Shown in pieces: positions 35,201-45,390 of a DNA stretch of 64,000 nt; position 1 is the stretch's first letter; the number at the start of each line of letters is the position of its first letter. The notes under the pieces were generated by a model. That model made no database searches and had not been told where the DNA came from. It saw nothing but the letters and a program-made list of their open reading frames with translations. Source of the stretch: Prosopocoilus inquinatus (lineage: Eukaryota; Arthropoda; Insecta; Coleoptera; Lucanidae). The stretch lies in the NCBI GenBank assembly GCA_036172665.1, contig CM069877.1, positions 23,399,001 through 23,463,000 on the forward strand, written 5' to 3'. The position numbers were made by a program, and so were the translations under genes.

Positions 35201-37054
35201 AATAAAAAGACATAAGTTGTATTTAAAAAATCGAAACTGATGATGGTCGTGGGAAGACGAAACCTTTGACTTCAATTCTATTACTCTTATTCGAAGCAGA
35301 ATCAAAAAGTGCCTGTAGAAAGTTAAATCAGAATTTCAAAGTTATGTATAATAAAAGAGATACACAGAGAAGAAGAAAATCGATTTTTTCACATTTTTAT
35401 TAATAACTCAAGAAGAAATGAGAAAAAAATCATTCTCTCAATGGATACGAATTAGGCATTGATTCATGCAACTTTTCTTCCATTTAACCGAATTTGTATC
35501 TCTTACGGTTTAGGAGATCCCTTCAGTGCACACCCAATTTGATACAGCCGGTATAGCGGAAAATTAAAAAAAAAACTAATCTTTTTTTACATCTACGTCT
35601 ACGTTTAAATTATAGAATAGTTTACAGAAATTTTTGGTTATAGAACTTAAGAGAATTAAGTATGCATCTGTTAAAACAAAGCACAGAGAACAAAGTGAGT
35701 CGTTTTCAATGGCAGTCACAGGCACCAATGCACGTCCATGCTGTTGCAACACGATACATTGCAGCTCAGTTGGAACAGTCGAGGTTTTTATGTCAAATAG
35801 TTTGTAAGACGACCACAATGGAAGCAAGGTATGATGAAAAAGGATTTGTTTTCATGTAAGTTATGTAATGGTACTATAGTCGATGTGATTAAAAGAATAC
35901 ATATAACTTTCAGAGAACAGTTACCAGAAGAGTTACGTTTTATTCTCTTCATAACACTGGAACAGTATTATTTAGCAGTCGAATCGATAGCATTTCCACT
36001 TCCTCAAGGTTTTATGTCATTTTTTACATATTTAGGCTACAAGACATTATCGTTTAATATGTTTCTGCAGTATGTGCAAAGACACGTGTTTGAATTACAA
36101 GTTGATGTAATGAAAATAATAATGGCAGGCAAGTTAATACTGGGGACCCTTGAAATGAATTTCGAGTTACACTAGGCCGTGATGTTTTTATAAAATTGGC
36201 AACATTTAAAACAAGAGTGAGAGGATAATTATCCAAGAAAGCTATTTTTCCTGCTTTGGAGATTTGGAGTCACGTGAACGATCATAACCAATAACAGCAA
36301 CCCCCAAATTGCAAATACCCAATCTTCCAATCAAGAAAAGCAGCTTAACAGCCAGTTTCCATTTTATAATATACCAGTTCGAAAATAACATAAAACTGTT
36401 TAGTTGAAATAATTGGACAGTTGCAGTGCTACAAACTTATAGGAGAAAAAACATCAAACTCATAGCCTACTTTAATCCGAAATTCATTTGAAGACACAGT
36501 ATATTTTTTAATCATTTCACGATATCGTTCATTATTTTATTTTACAAGCAGATATAGAAGATACGAAAGCAGGTGTAGATAGCAAACTTATGTTGCTATC
36601 TTTATTGCCGCGCATGAGAGCGAAACGCTTATTAAACCAGTGGAACCACCCGGTCAGTTTGATGATAAGAGCAAGAGAGCACGCTCTCAACATTTTATCT
36701 GGAGTTGAAGGAAACAGCGCACGCCCTCACGGTACACAGAAAACAAAAAATTACCAGCTGGGTAAAGAACACAAGTTTAAGCATGGTAGTTTGGATTTTT
36801 GTTTTTGTTATTTTATAATTTATTTTATTTATGCAGATATAATGCTTCCTTATTTGCATGCGAACTTTCTTTTTGAGTTCTTGAATGATCGAGGTGTTAT
36901 TGTATTTACAGGTTTGGCGGCGTTTCCGTCGGGCGATCGTTTATCTCCTTTAGATACGTTCTTAGATCTGCTGACAGCAAAAGCCAGCTTAAATGAGCTA
37001 GATTTTGCTTTACTTATTGAAGCAACCATCACATCAACAGAAGATTTTTTATAA
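23281..37054 (+). CDS. GSAP: gamma-secretase-activating protein / pigeon homologue
   Basis: Twelve exons with consistent phases give an 894-residue protein: 23281-23344, 23566-23970, 26029-26273, 27171-27335, 27504-27663, 30924-31237, 31298-31678, 31731-31901, 35644-35855, 35914-36128, 36552-36761 and 36912-37054. Landmarks of the GSAP/pigeon family are [92 protein letters not shown] and [12 protein letters not shown]. Mammalian GSAP has been linked to gamma-secretase activity; the fly gene is called pigeon. Intron 10 uses a GC donor (CAG|GCAAGT). Introns 5 (27664-30923) and 8 (31902-35643) are large and full of repeats. The upstream TTGCAG at 23265-23270 suggests an acceptor in the 5' UTR. 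The stop is TAA at 37052-37054, with poly(A)-type signals within 250 bp. Confidence 0.92.
24009..26028. other. most of GSAP intron 2 (intron 23971-26028); no gene seen
   Basis: Contains a region near 25138-25180 with the interspersed-repeat signature CGACGTTTCGTTCTTCATTG followed by CTG/CTT-rich simple repeats. No coding exon fits the gene phase. Confidence 0.45.
27809..27951 (+). other. orphan open exon-like segment in GSAP intron 5
   Basis: A 143-bp open stretch sits between a good acceptor (TTTTACAG) and a good donor (CAG|GTAGGT). It encodes 47 protein-like residues (for example [20 protein letters not shown]). Its phase does not fit GSAP exons 5 and 6, which join directly. Its 3' edge lies in a sequence (ACGATCAGGTAGG) that returns inverted near 28505-28520. 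It may be a mobile-element fragment. The rest of intron 5 (27952-30923) holds one MITE and unidentified repeats. Confidence 0.3.
29008..29182. mobile_element. PIF/Harbinger-type MITE
   Basis: 175 bp with inverted ends CCCCCTATTCTATAA and TTATAGAATAGGGGG and long internal inverted symmetry (CATAACGACATCGTTAAACA and partner). A TTA duplication flanks it at 29005-29007 and 29183-29185. The 3-bp TWA target fits PIF/Harbinger. Confidence 0.65.
32772..32959. mobile_element. inverted-repeat MITE (GGAGTTCGCCCATTAGAC family)
   Basis: 188 bp whose two halves mirror each other: GGAGTTCGCCCATTAGACC and GTCTAATGGGCGACCTCC at the ends, and AGGACCGTATCCGGACCGAC with its complement inside. A related copy starts at 56221. 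The surrounding intron sequence 31902-33889 holds no other feature that I can name. Confidence 0.65.
33902..34282 (-). mobile_element. hairpin-head retroposon, full-length copy, in GSAP intron 8
   Basis: 381 bp with an exact 12-bp duplication GTATAAATTATT at 33890-33901 and 34283-34294. The fixed end is at 33902 and the hairpin (arms of about 95 bp around GGTCTGCAGTGGGAATG) is at about 34050-34270. It is the antisense orientation of the copy at 19085. Confidence 0.85.
34350..35606. repeat. large foldback element in GSAP intron 8
   Basis: The sequence starting ATTTAAACGTAGACGTAGAT near 34351 returns inverted as ATCTACGTCTACGTTTAAAT ending at 35610. Inverted homology continues inward through TCTCTTACGGTTTAGGAGAT, AATGCCTAATTCGTATCCA and CAGGCACTTTTTGATTCTGC. 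A central part (about 34893-35560) is repeated at 46120-46745. The left arm holds a perfect palindrome at 34615-34760. No transposase is visible. Confidence 0.65.
34615..34760. repeat. perfect 71-bp palindrome with 4-nt loop
   Basis: Arms 34615-34685 and 34690-34760 are exact reverse complements over 71 bp, around the loop AATC. The stem contains GGGAAACACACTCAACGTTT. A diverged relative of its loop-proximal part is seen near 51228-51275. In the GSAP pre-mRNA it would fold as a long, uninterrupted hairpin. Confidence 0.9.
36398..36500. repeat. dispersed ~105-bp repeat, copy 3 of 3, in GSAP intron 10
   Basis: Matches 2636-2741 and 22651-22755. It lies just upstream of GSAP exon 11. Confidence 0.6.
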
Positions 37055-37867
37055 TCGTCTAGAAATTAGATGTAACTCGTTATACTCAATGGATGTGCAA
37101 TATAATAAAGCTGTGTTGTCTTTGTTTAATTTATTCTGCAGTTTGCATTGTAGATGTTTAAAAATTTTATTAACTCATTGTAATGTAACTGTTTACACGT
37201 ACCAATAATTTATTGGTGTTCCTTGTAAATTGTTGTGACAGTAAAAGCATCAAATAATAAAAACCTGAAAGTGAAAAATATTTATTTATTATTTATTTTC
37301 TTTTCTTTATTTCATAACTCCCGTAATTTATTTATACAGATTCTGATTGTATTATTGGTTATAGTTATAGCAATAACCGTAAAGTTACCAGATTTTAATG
37401 AAGGTAAGGTGGGACAATCCAACCTCCCAACAAACTAACTTTGTGTAAGACCGGGCACAAATTGTCAACTTTTTTTCATTATTATAAAAACATATTAATG
37501 CATTCACATAAATATAAGTAATCAAATGCTCACCTTTTCCTTCGACTACTGGCAACTTTCAGCCACCATCACTTCCCAATGACACATTGCGTTCATGCAA
37601 CAATAACATCATTTACAATCATATGTAAGAGACGACAGGTATTTACTCACCGGGGACCCCCGGTCCCCAAGGCCACAACGGTCTGCATTTGTTCAACCAA
37701 CCGTTTTGGTCTAGTTATAACTCATGCTCGCGCCTCCACCATCTCCCTTAATGGTACCAACCTTGGGCCTTCCAAAGTCATTTCTGTTGCTCTCTGATAT
37801 GATCCAATTCTCTAAAATATTATTTCCACAAGCACACTCTACATGCACCGAAGATAGCCTCACAAAC

Positions 37868-37988
37868 AGCGTTTTTCACTGGCTGCACTAGTGTGCACTG
37901 AGTGTATCTCTATCTCGTTTTATTACATAAAGCTGAATCGAGATGAAGATACACTTAGTGCGCGCTGGTGCAGCCAGGGGAAAACGCT
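37868..37988. mobile_element. 121-bp MITE (AGCGTTTTC family)
   Basis: Near-mirror halves: AGCGTTTTTCACTGGCTGCA at the left and TGCAGCCAGGGGAAAACGCT at the right, with matching interior (GAGTGTATCTCTATCTCG against its partner). The same AGCGTTTTC end appears in the element at 51851-54121 and in single ends near 20151 and 22344. Confidence 0.6.
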
Positions 37989-39383
37989 ATTAGATAATAT
38001 CTGTTTTTTATTTATTTACCGTCGAAGTAAGCTGTGAAAGTTTAGTGAAAAAATGGTACTTATGCAAGTAACTAAACTTTGACAACGAAAGTTATTTTGA
38101 TTTTGAGTTTAAGGTTATTGCGAATGAAGCAATGTTGCAATATTTTTTTTTTAGTCACAAGGTATATTTTTCATATAGTTGTTGCAAATCCTTTCTAAAC
38201 GTGTAATTTAAAAATTTGTCCATAGCAGTACGTTTGCCAGAAGAACTGTTCAATTCTTCTCGTTTTTTCGTTAATATATCCCTTATACACTTTTGTGACA
38301 CCTACAGTCAATATTTCTAAATGAAAAGTACGCTTGCATATAGTTATGTACACGATAATAGAACGCTCCTTAGAAATCACGGCGACGTTCAAGGAATATT
38401 ACGATTTCGGAAAGTTCCAGAACACCAAGGACCGAGAGCTATATACAAGCAGGGCTCACCCATCTTGGGGCATTAAGTATTCATTTTAGTTGTAGAACTA
38501 GTGTGTATTTAGTCAGTTTGTAAAATAAAGCATTTTTAAAAACACATCTTCGCGAGTTTTGAACATAATTATATATGAAATATTATACTCACTGCAAAAA
38601 TTTCCTCTAATATATGAATCATTTTCATTTTCTCCAAATCTGGCCTGTCCGTATGGTACCTTAAATGCTCAAATGCTTTTGGTTAGCAATTTTCATCTCG
38701 CGTCTAACAATTTTCACCATTTCGGCATAAAATAATTAATTTACATAACAAATTGACTTGTAGAATTAACATACTAACGGATATTTCTTAAAGTTGAGGG
38801 TTGACAAACCGATTGATCTATCTAATTTGAAGTGTCACATTCTGGCATATGTTATAGTGACATGAAATTAACTTGTTTAATTTTACTATAACAAACAACC
38901 TAATAAAATAAAATCACGACCAACTTGATGGTAAATAAATAAAAAACAGATATTACATGCAAATATTCTCTACTCCAACGTTGGTAAAACTGACATTCCA
39001 CCTAGCAGGTTGCCTCGTTCCCATTTAATGTACAGTTTGAAATGTAACACGAAACTTCTATCCGTCACAGTGAAGTAAATAGAGTGAGTTTTAACCTGTT
39101 TCCTAAAGCTTAATCTAATTCACTAAAAATGGAATCAATTCTATGGTCCCACTGATCGTATAATGCAAAAATCAGGCTAATATGCTCAATTGAATTTTTC
39201 ACTTGCGTGACGTAACGAAAATAACTAAAATAACGTAACTGAATAGTGCCTTCGAGTCCAGCTCTACCAACAATGCTCTACCCTATGTATTGGTACTATT
39301 CGATCCGTAGATTGAATTCCATTCAACCTTCTCTTCCACCAGGTGGTGTGGCAACTCACCACCGGCCTCCACCTGGCACGTAA
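37989..39383. other. intergenic, no gene seen
   Basis: AT-rich DNA. The stretch near 39000-39115 repeats part of 952-1110. No exon or RNA gene is visible. Confidence 0.45.
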
Positions 39384-39610
39384 GACCCGTTTCACATGCA
39401 ACTGACGGTCAGTCGGAGCTATTGTTTAAATTGGCTTCTTCACATGCAACACGTACCGTCAGCGTCCTGATCGGTCCGCAAGAGCGTCGGTCGAGCCCGA
39501 GGGTACAGCTGACCGTCAGGAACCATAGGAGCCATTAGATTTATGAATGCTTTCACATGTGCGCTGACGATCTGCTACGCATTTAGACCAGTTTTGCGAA
39601 GTCATTAGCG

Positions 39611-39745
39611 TGGAAAATTTGCGTGTTGATACAGAAGTTTTAATTAGTCTAGTTGAGGAAAGAAAATGTATTTGAGAAACTTCAAACGAGGATTATAAAA
39701 ATCGTGACAAAAAAAAATCAAGCATTTGAAGATATTCCTGTGCTT
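39611..39745 (+). pseudogene. broken MADF-domain fragment of PIF/Harbinger
   Basis: Reading 39611 onward gives VDTEVLISLVEERKCI, then a TGA where the family has Trp, then ETSNEDYKNRDKK. A frameshift follows. This matches the MADF pattern (L-I-x-x-V ... LW ... Y), a DNA-binding domain encoded by the second gene of many PIF/Harbinger transposons. It is inactive. Confidence 0.65.
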
Positions 39746-39904
39746 TATTATTCTTTTAATACATAAACCAGCAACAACGCGTTGCACAAGTTGCTGTGAA
39801 TACATTTTTAACATTGACCGATCCGTACCGTGTGAAGACATATCTGCTTGTCAGGGCTGACCGTCAGCACCGACAATCCGCCGCTCATCAGTTGCATCTG
39901 AAAC

Positions 39905-40173
39905 TGTCGGAATGTAATATACCCTTGCGTCTCATCATCCCTTCAACCGAGGGAGCCACCCTCTTGAGCCCCAGGTGCACACATGCATCTACAGTTGCCT
40001 AACCAAAAGCAACGAAGGGCTTCCACCCCCAGTAACAATACAGCAGCGGTGCAGTGCGTCCATTACATCTTCACGTGTACATACTTATCTGATTTCATCC
40101 ACCTCAATATTAGACATTATACGGTTTATTTGTTGCCAAGTGTTTTCTTTATCCTTTGCGCTCTCATACAAGA
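39905..40173 (+). repeat. copia 5' LTR
   Basis: 269 bp, starts TGTCGGAATGTAATATACCC and ends CTCATACAAGA. The right border is set by the target duplication next to the partner LTR. Confidence 0.93.
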
Positions 40174-40187
40174 GGTTATGGGCCCAG
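40174..40187 (+). promoter_or_regulatory. copia primer-binding site for initiator Met-tRNA (internal)
   Basis: GGTTATGGGCCCAG directly follows the 5' LTR. It is complementary to the anticodon-stem region of arthropod initiator Met-tRNA rather than to its 3' end. This is the known copia mode, primed by a cleaved half-tRNA. Confidence 0.85.
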
Positions 40188-40404
40188 ATATAACGCAGAA
40201 CAAGGAAAAGAAAATAGTTAATCGGTAGCACGTGGCGTTCGGACACGAAACTCGTGAACAGTGTGACTTTACAGTGTATTTGGTACCCGTCGAGTGCGCG
40301 CATTTTCGCGATCGATCAACAGCACTTATAACGAGCCAAAGAATACCAAATTGTAACATCGACTCATTCGCGATCGGGCCGAGCTTCAAGAAGCGGCATC
40401 GAAA

Positions 40405-43400
40405 ATGGCATACATGAACGTTGTCAATCCCATGCGCCTTGAAACCCTGACGAAAGACAATTACGACACATGGAGAATCCAAGTCGAAGCTCTTCTCATT
40501 AGAAATGACATGTGGCCATATGTTTCGGGCGAGAAACCCAAACCTGAAGTAACCGAGGATGATGCAACAACTCAAACGGCTCTGGTAGAGTGGATAAAAC
40601 AAGACCGTAAGGCAAGATCTGATTTAATATTGACGATAAGCCCGTCAGAATTGAAGCAAGTTCGCGATTGTCAGACTTCGAGGGAAATCTGGAAAAAACT
40701 GGAGTCGATATTCGCATCAAAGGGACCGGCTCGAAAAGCAACGTTATTAAAACAGCTATCGCAACAAAAAATGCGCGATGGAGATGACATCAGAGAACAT
40801 TTATCCACATTCTTCGACGCAGTCGACAAGCTTCAATCCATGGATGTAGAAATCAACGGAGATCTACTGACCATAATGCTTCTCTATAGTCTACCTGACT
40901 CCTTCGAAAACTTTCGTTGCGCAATTGAGTCGCGCGATGCGCTCCCTAGTGCCGACTCCCTGAAAGTAAAAATAATCGAAGAAAGCGAAGCCAGGAGGCA
41001 GAAAGCCGCAAACAACAGCTCCGGTGCTTTTTTTTCCAAAAACCAACGGCCCGGGTCCAACTCAGTGCAACACTGGAGGCGAGGTGACAAATACTCATCA
41101 GATAAGAAAACGAATCTAAAATGTCACTATTGCAAGATCTCAGGACACAAAATTTCAGAGTGTCGAAAAAGGAAAAGAGCGGATGGCCAAAAGGTAAATT
41201 TGACAACAGACGAAATATTTTTGGCTGACGCGTGCAAAGCCGAATCTCGCACACCAACCAAATCATTAGGAAATTCTGAACAATGGTGTCTCGATAGTGG
41301 AGCCACGTCGCATCTGTGCAACGACAAATCGCTTTTCACCTATTCCGAAGAAGTACGAAGCGGACTCCACCTAGCCAGCAACGCGATGACGGAGATCAAT
41401 GCGAAAGGAAACGTCAGAATTCCGACGAGTGTAGGTAAATCTTCCAAATCAATTACACTTGAAAACGCTCTCTTTGTACCGGACTTGCGAGCCAACTTAC
41501 TTTCTGTTGCCAAATTAGTGGATAAGGGCCACACTGTCACATTCTCTAAGTCCATGGCGACCGTTAAAGATATTTACGGAAATATCAAATTGCAAGCCGA
41601 TCGGAGAGGCGACCTATTTTATCTCAGACAAGGACTTAACAATATAGAGGCAAACTCTGCCGTCCAAAGTTCATCCACAACGATGAAGTGGCATCGACGC
41701 CTCGGGCACGTAAATTTCGAAGACTTGCACTCGCTATCCACAAACGGTTACATTGATAGTCTGGACACACGCAACGATCGAACCGTGTCCTGTGAAACTT
41801 GCATAAGAGGTAAACTAGCGCGTTTACCGTTCCCAAAGCGCACAGATAAGTCTTCAAAGCCCCTCGCCATCGTTCATTCTGACGTCTGCGGACCGATGCG
41901 TGTCAGCTCACACGGAGGAGCGCTATACTTCTTAACTTTTACTGACGATTTCAGTCGATGGACCGAAGTATACTTCATACGCAATAAGGCTGAAGTCGCC
42001 GACAAATTTTTGGAGTACAAAGCCCACGCCGAAAATCAAATGGGATGTAAAATCAAGGCCTTACAATCTGACAATGGCAAAGAATATTGTAATTCTCGTA
42101 TGGATGAGCTCCTGAAGAAAAACGGAATACAAAGAAGACTGTCGACACCATATACTCCTCAACAAAATGGTTTGGCTGAGAGGAAGAATAGGACTCTGGT
42201 GGAGATGGCTCGCTGCATGTTACTAGAATCCGGTATGTCTCCACCGTTTTGGGCCGAAGCGGTAGCTACAGCAAACTACATCCGAAACAGGTGCCCCACA
42301 AGAAGCCTCAATGGAGAAACGCCCTACGAGAAGCTGACCGGACGACGTCCAAACATGCAATTCCTCAGAGTTTTCGGATGTAAAACGTATGTCCTGGATA
42401 AGCGGCCCGGTAGAGGAAAATTCGATCCCAAGGCCTCGGAGGGAAAATTCGTCGGTTATTCTGAGAGCTCTAAAGCGTACCGAGTATGGATGCCGGATGA
42501 AGGCAAAATCAGGATAACGCGAGACGTGAAATTCTTCGAACAATCGGAATCAAGGGATGGTTTCGAAGACATCATCGCTGAAAATACAGTGAACGGAAGA
42601 TCCGGACTCCTGAATGATCCTACAGATATCTCTCTCGGCGAACACATCGGCATCCACAAGAGAGACCTCGAGAACACCGAGACCGTAAAGAACGAGACTA
42701 CGTTGCTCAAAGCTCCAGTCATCGACCGAGTATCGCACGACGAACAAAGTGTAAATGGCCAAACATCTACGAGCTCTGTAAACGAAACCCAGAATAAAGA
42801 CGCAATAAAACGTGCTCCGGGGCGACCTCAGAAGATCGTTACGGGGAGGCCGGGCAGACCTAAGAAGAAGTACCACTACGCAGCTGATTTTAAGCCAAAC
42901 AATGGCAATGGTACAACCGCCGAAGTTCAAGACGCAACTTCTAAAGGACGAATCCAAAACGAGGCTGACGCCGATATCGACTTCAAGGGATTCGAGAGAG
43001 ATCCAAATGCAGAAGTTAGAAGTGGAATTCAAAATTGGGAGGAAGCAGAATTCGCAATGGCGTGTTCCGAAATTAACTTAGCTGATGCAGTATCTGGTCC
43101 CGACAGCATCGAGTGGAAAGAAGCCATATATGTCGAAACAAGAAGCCTCTTAGAAAACGATGTATGGGAAATCGTCGATCGTCCGATCGGTCGGAAGGTC
43201 ATCGGGTCGAGGACGGTTCTACGAAACAAACTCAAGAACGACGGCACACTAGAACGAAGAAAGGCTCGCGTCGTCGCAAGGGGATTTTCTCAGTTACCGG
43301 GGATAGACTTCTACGATTCCTTTTCCCCAGTCGCAAGGCTGAGCTCCTTCAGGCTGCTGATGGCGCTCTCGGCCAAATACAACCTTAAAGTGACCCAGTT

Positions 43401-44685
43401 GGATGTCACTACAGCCTATCTATATGGCCATATCGACACCGAGGTCTACATGGAACAACCCGAACTGCTGGATGAAATGTTGACCCGAATTAAGGACGAA
43501 GAAAACGATCCTCATCTTCGAAACAAAGCCTGCGACATGTTGCGAGGGATTCGAAAGGGCAACCAAGTTTGCAAGTTGAAGCGCGCCATCTACGGACTTC
43601 GACAAGCCGGACGTCAGTGGCATTCCAAACTATCCGACGTACTCCAGCAGGCCGGACTCTCACCAACGGATTCAGATCCATGTATATATGTCGATAACGA
43701 AAAAGAAACGTACCTTCTCGTCTACGTGGATGACCTATTGATCGTTACGAACAACAGTCGAAAGGAAAACATGATCGTAAATGCGTTGTCGGAGCAGTTC
43801 AAGATCAAGAACCAAGGTGAGGCCAACTACTGCCTCGGAATCGAAATCCAAAGAACGAGGGAGAGCCTACATCTATCGCAGTCCGGTTACATCAGGGAAG
43901 TTCTAAAGCGCTTCGACCTGACCGACTGCAAACCGGTCTCCACTCCACTAGCTTTAGGGTCCAACTTGCATGATTTTTCCGTGGAGCAAGAAGATAAAGG
44001 CACAAAATTTCCGTACAGGGAGCTGATCGGAGCTCTTATGTATCTAGCAATCGCCACGCGTCCCGATATCGCACATTCAGTGAGTGTCTTAAGCCAATTT
44101 AATGATCACCACTCCCACGTGCACTGGACTGCAGCCAAACGTGTTTTGCGCTATTTGAAGGGCACGATGAATCACCGTCTCTCTTACAAGCGAAGCGATA
44201 CGAATCTCCAAGGTTTTGTCGACGCGGATTGGGCCAACTGTAGCAAAGATCGCAGGTCATATACAGGGTACGTATTCCTACTAAGCGAGGGAGCCATTAC
44301 CTGGGAATCGCGCAAGCAGCGCACTGTAGCATTATCCAGCACTGAGGCGGAATACTTGGGACTCTCCTCAATAGCTAAGGAATCCGTCTATCTAATTCGT
44401 TTCCTGAGAGAACTAGGAATCAATTCAACTTTCAGTGTCCAGATCTTTAACGACAACAGCGGAGCCATCAAGCTGTCAGAAAATCCCGTTTACCATTCAA
44501 GGACAAAGCACATAGACGTCAGGCACCATTACATCCGTCAAGTCCTCAGAGAAGAACCTTTGGTACTTGAGCATTTGCCCACCGAACTCATGATCGCGGA
44601 TATCCTAACCAAGGCACTTCCTCGATCAAAACACGAATTCTGTTCTCAAGGCCTCGGCGTTTTCCCAGTAGAAGAGCGACGCTAA
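40405..44685 (+). CDS. copia Gag-Pol polyprotein, intact
   Basis: 1426 residues, close to Drosophila copia in length. In order: the Gag region (UBN2-like, residues 1-200), a zinc knuckle CHYCKISGHKISEC (240-253), an aspartic protease (CLDSGATSHLC, Asp near 297), an integrase finger (HRRLGHVNFEDLH ... CETC, 430-466) with catalytic D493 (HSDVCGP), D556 (LQSDNGKEY) and E592 (NGLAERKNRT), reverse transcriptase (YVDDLLIV near 1107) and RNase H (FVDADWANC near 1270; STEAEYLGLS). Integrase precedes reverse transcriptase, as in the copia group. No stop or frameshift is present. Confidence 0.97.
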   Translation: MAYMNVVNPMRLETLTKDNYDTWRIQVEALLIRNDMWPYVSGEKPKPEVTEDDATTQTALVEWIKQDRKARSDLILTISPSELKQVRDCQTSREIWKKLESIFASKGPARKATLLKQLSQQKMRDGDDIREHLSTFFDAVDKLQSMDVEINGDLLTIMLLYSLPDSFENFRCAIESRDALPSADSLKVKIIEESEARRQKAANNSSGAFFSKNQRPGSNSVQHWRRGDKYSSDKKTNLKCHYCKISGHKISECRKRKRADGQKVNLTTDEIFLADACKAESRTPTKSLGNSEQWCLDSGATSHLCNDKSLFTYSEEVRSGLHLASNAMTEINAKGNVRIPTSVGKSSKSITLENALFVPDLRANLLSVAKLVDKGHTVTFSKSMATVKDIYGNIKLQADRRGDLFYLRQGLNNIEANSAVQSSSTTMKWHRRLGHVNFEDLHSLSTNGYIDSLDTRNDRTVSCETCIRGKLARLPFPKRTDKSSKPLAIVHSDVCGPMRVSSHGGALYFLTFTDDFSRWTEVYFIRNKAEVADKFLEYKAHAENQMGCKIKALQSDNGKEYCNSRMDELLKKNGIQRRLSTPYTPQQNGLAERKNRTLVEMARCMLLESGMSPPFWAEAVATANYIRNRCPTRSLNGETPYEKLTGRRPNMQFLRVFGCKTYVLDKRPGRGKFDPKASEGKFVGYSESSKAYRVWMPDEGKIRITRDVKFFEQSESRDGFEDIIAENTVNGRSGLLNDPTDISLGEHIGIHKRDLENTETVKNETTLLKAPVIDRVSHDEQSVNGQTSTSSVNETQNKDAIKRAPGRPQKIVTGRPGRPKKKYHYAADFKPNNGNGTTAEVQDATSKGRIQNEADADIDFKGFERDPNAEVRSGIQNWEEAEFAMACSEINLADAVSGPDSIEWKEAIYVETRSLLENDVWEIVDRPIGRKVIGSRTVLRNKLKNDGTLERRKARVVARGFSQLPGIDFYDSFSPVARLSSFRLLMALSAKYNLKVTQLDVTTAYLYGHIDTEVYMEQPELLDEMLTRIKDEENDPHLRNKACDMLRGIRKGNQVCKLKRAIYGLRQAGRQWHSKLSDVLQQAGLSPTDSDPCIYVDNEKETYLLVYVDDLLIVTNNSRKENMIVNALSEQFKIKNQGEANYCLGIEIQRTRESLHLSQSGYIREVLKRFDLTDCKPVSTPLALGSNLHDFSVEQEDKGTKFPYRELIGALMYLAIATRPDIAHSVSVLSQFNDHHSHVHWTAAKRVLRYLKGTMNHRLSYKRSDTNLQGFVDADWANCSKDRRSYTGYVFLLSEGAITWESRKQRTVALSSTEAEYLGLSSIAKESVYLIRFLRELGINSTFSVQIFNDNSGAIKLSENPVYHSRTKHIDVRHHYIRQVLREEPLVLEHLPTELMIADILTKALPRSKHEFCSQGLGVFPVEERR

Positions 44686-44693
44686 GGAAAATT

Positions 44694-44702
44694 AAGGGAG
44701 AG
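44694..44702 (+). promoter_or_regulatory. copia polypurine tract
   Basis: AAGGGAGAG sits immediately before the 3' LTR, nine bases after the polyprotein stop. It is the expected primer for second-strand synthesis. Confidence 0.8.
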
Positions 44703-44971
44703 TGTCGGAATGTAATTTACCCTTGCGTCTCATCATCCCTTCAACCGAGGGAGCCACCCTCTTGAGCCCCAGGTGCACACATGCATCTACAGTTGCCTAA
44801 CCAAAAGCAACGAAGGGCTTCCACCCCCAGTAACAATACAGCAGCGGTGCAGTGCGTCCATTACATCTTCACGTGTACATACTTATCTGATTTCATCCAC
44901 CTCAATATTAGACATTATACGGTTTATTTGTTGCCAAGTGTTTTCTTTATCCTTTGCGCTCTCATACAAGA
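44703..44971 (+). repeat. copia 3' LTR
   Basis: 269 bp, near-identical to 39905-40173. It is followed by the GAAAC duplication and the end of the Harbinger remnant. Confidence 0.93.
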
Positions 44972-45165
44972 GAAACGGGCCTAAGGCTGCATTTTTTAAC
45001 CTTTATCACACTTAATAGTTGATATTAATCTGAAGCTTAAATAATAGAAATTTTTATAAGAAAATTTTATTTAATACATAATTTCAAATTTTTTAAGTTC
45101 ATTTTCTTAGCTGTAGTGTAAATTATGATAAACTACTTAAAGCTTTTAATTTTGACTCGCACTGT

Positions 45166-45390
45166 TGAATGATAGATAAAACAACGACATCCTACGATCG
45201 CTTTTTGACCTAACATTGCAGTAGGATAACAAATTGAAGCGAATTTGCTACGTAATAAACTATCCCATGTAAGGCGGCCATGCTTGCTGTCAAAGAATAA
45301 TGAAACTTTTTAAAAATTTTTGTTGCAAATCGTTTTTGATTGCAATGAAAACCTTGCTATCTCAGCTTTGGTATAGGAATGAAAAAGCCT
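45166..45390 (-). mobile_element. hairpin-head retroposon, older diverged copy
   Basis: Family sequence with many substitutions (ATAGATAAAACAACGACATC, GGCGGCCATGCTTGCTGTCA). It is bracketed by a 25-bp near-duplicate, AGCTTTTAATTTTGACTCGC at 45141 against AGCTTTTAATTTTAACTAGC at 45391. Divergence of both element and flanks suggests an older insertion. Only the first part of the hairpin remains. Confidence 0.6.

Larger units (their letters stand above)
39905..44971 (+). mobile_element. intact copia-type LTR retrotransposon
   Basis: 5067 bp with 269-bp LTRs at both ends, a 5-bp duplication GAAAC (39900-39904, 44972-44976), a tRNA primer site, one full polyprotein frame and a purine tract before the 3' LTR. 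The two LTRs differ at one site (TAATATACC against TAATTTACC). A recent, probably complete insertion into the right end of the Harbinger remnant. Confidence 0.96.
39384..44981. mobile_element. PIF/Harbinger remnant interrupted by copia
   Basis: The ends GACCCGTTTCACATGCAACT (39384) and GTTGCATCTGAAACGGGCC (to 44981) are inverted partners flanked by TAA at 39381-39383 and 44982-44984, the TWA target of PIF/Harbinger. Without copia the element is about 526 bp. Subterminal GACGGTCAG-type motifs recur. It carries a broken MADF-domain gene fragment, so it derives from an autonomous element by deletion. Confidence 0.8.

Noticed and set aside
39975..40228. Small frames repeated at 39975-40228 and 44773-45015
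   Set aside because: They lie in the two copia LTRs and are identical because the LTRs are; they are not genes.
44773..45015. Second copy of the same LTR-borne frames
   Set aside because: The same LTR sequence, with its downstream part running into unrelated DNA.
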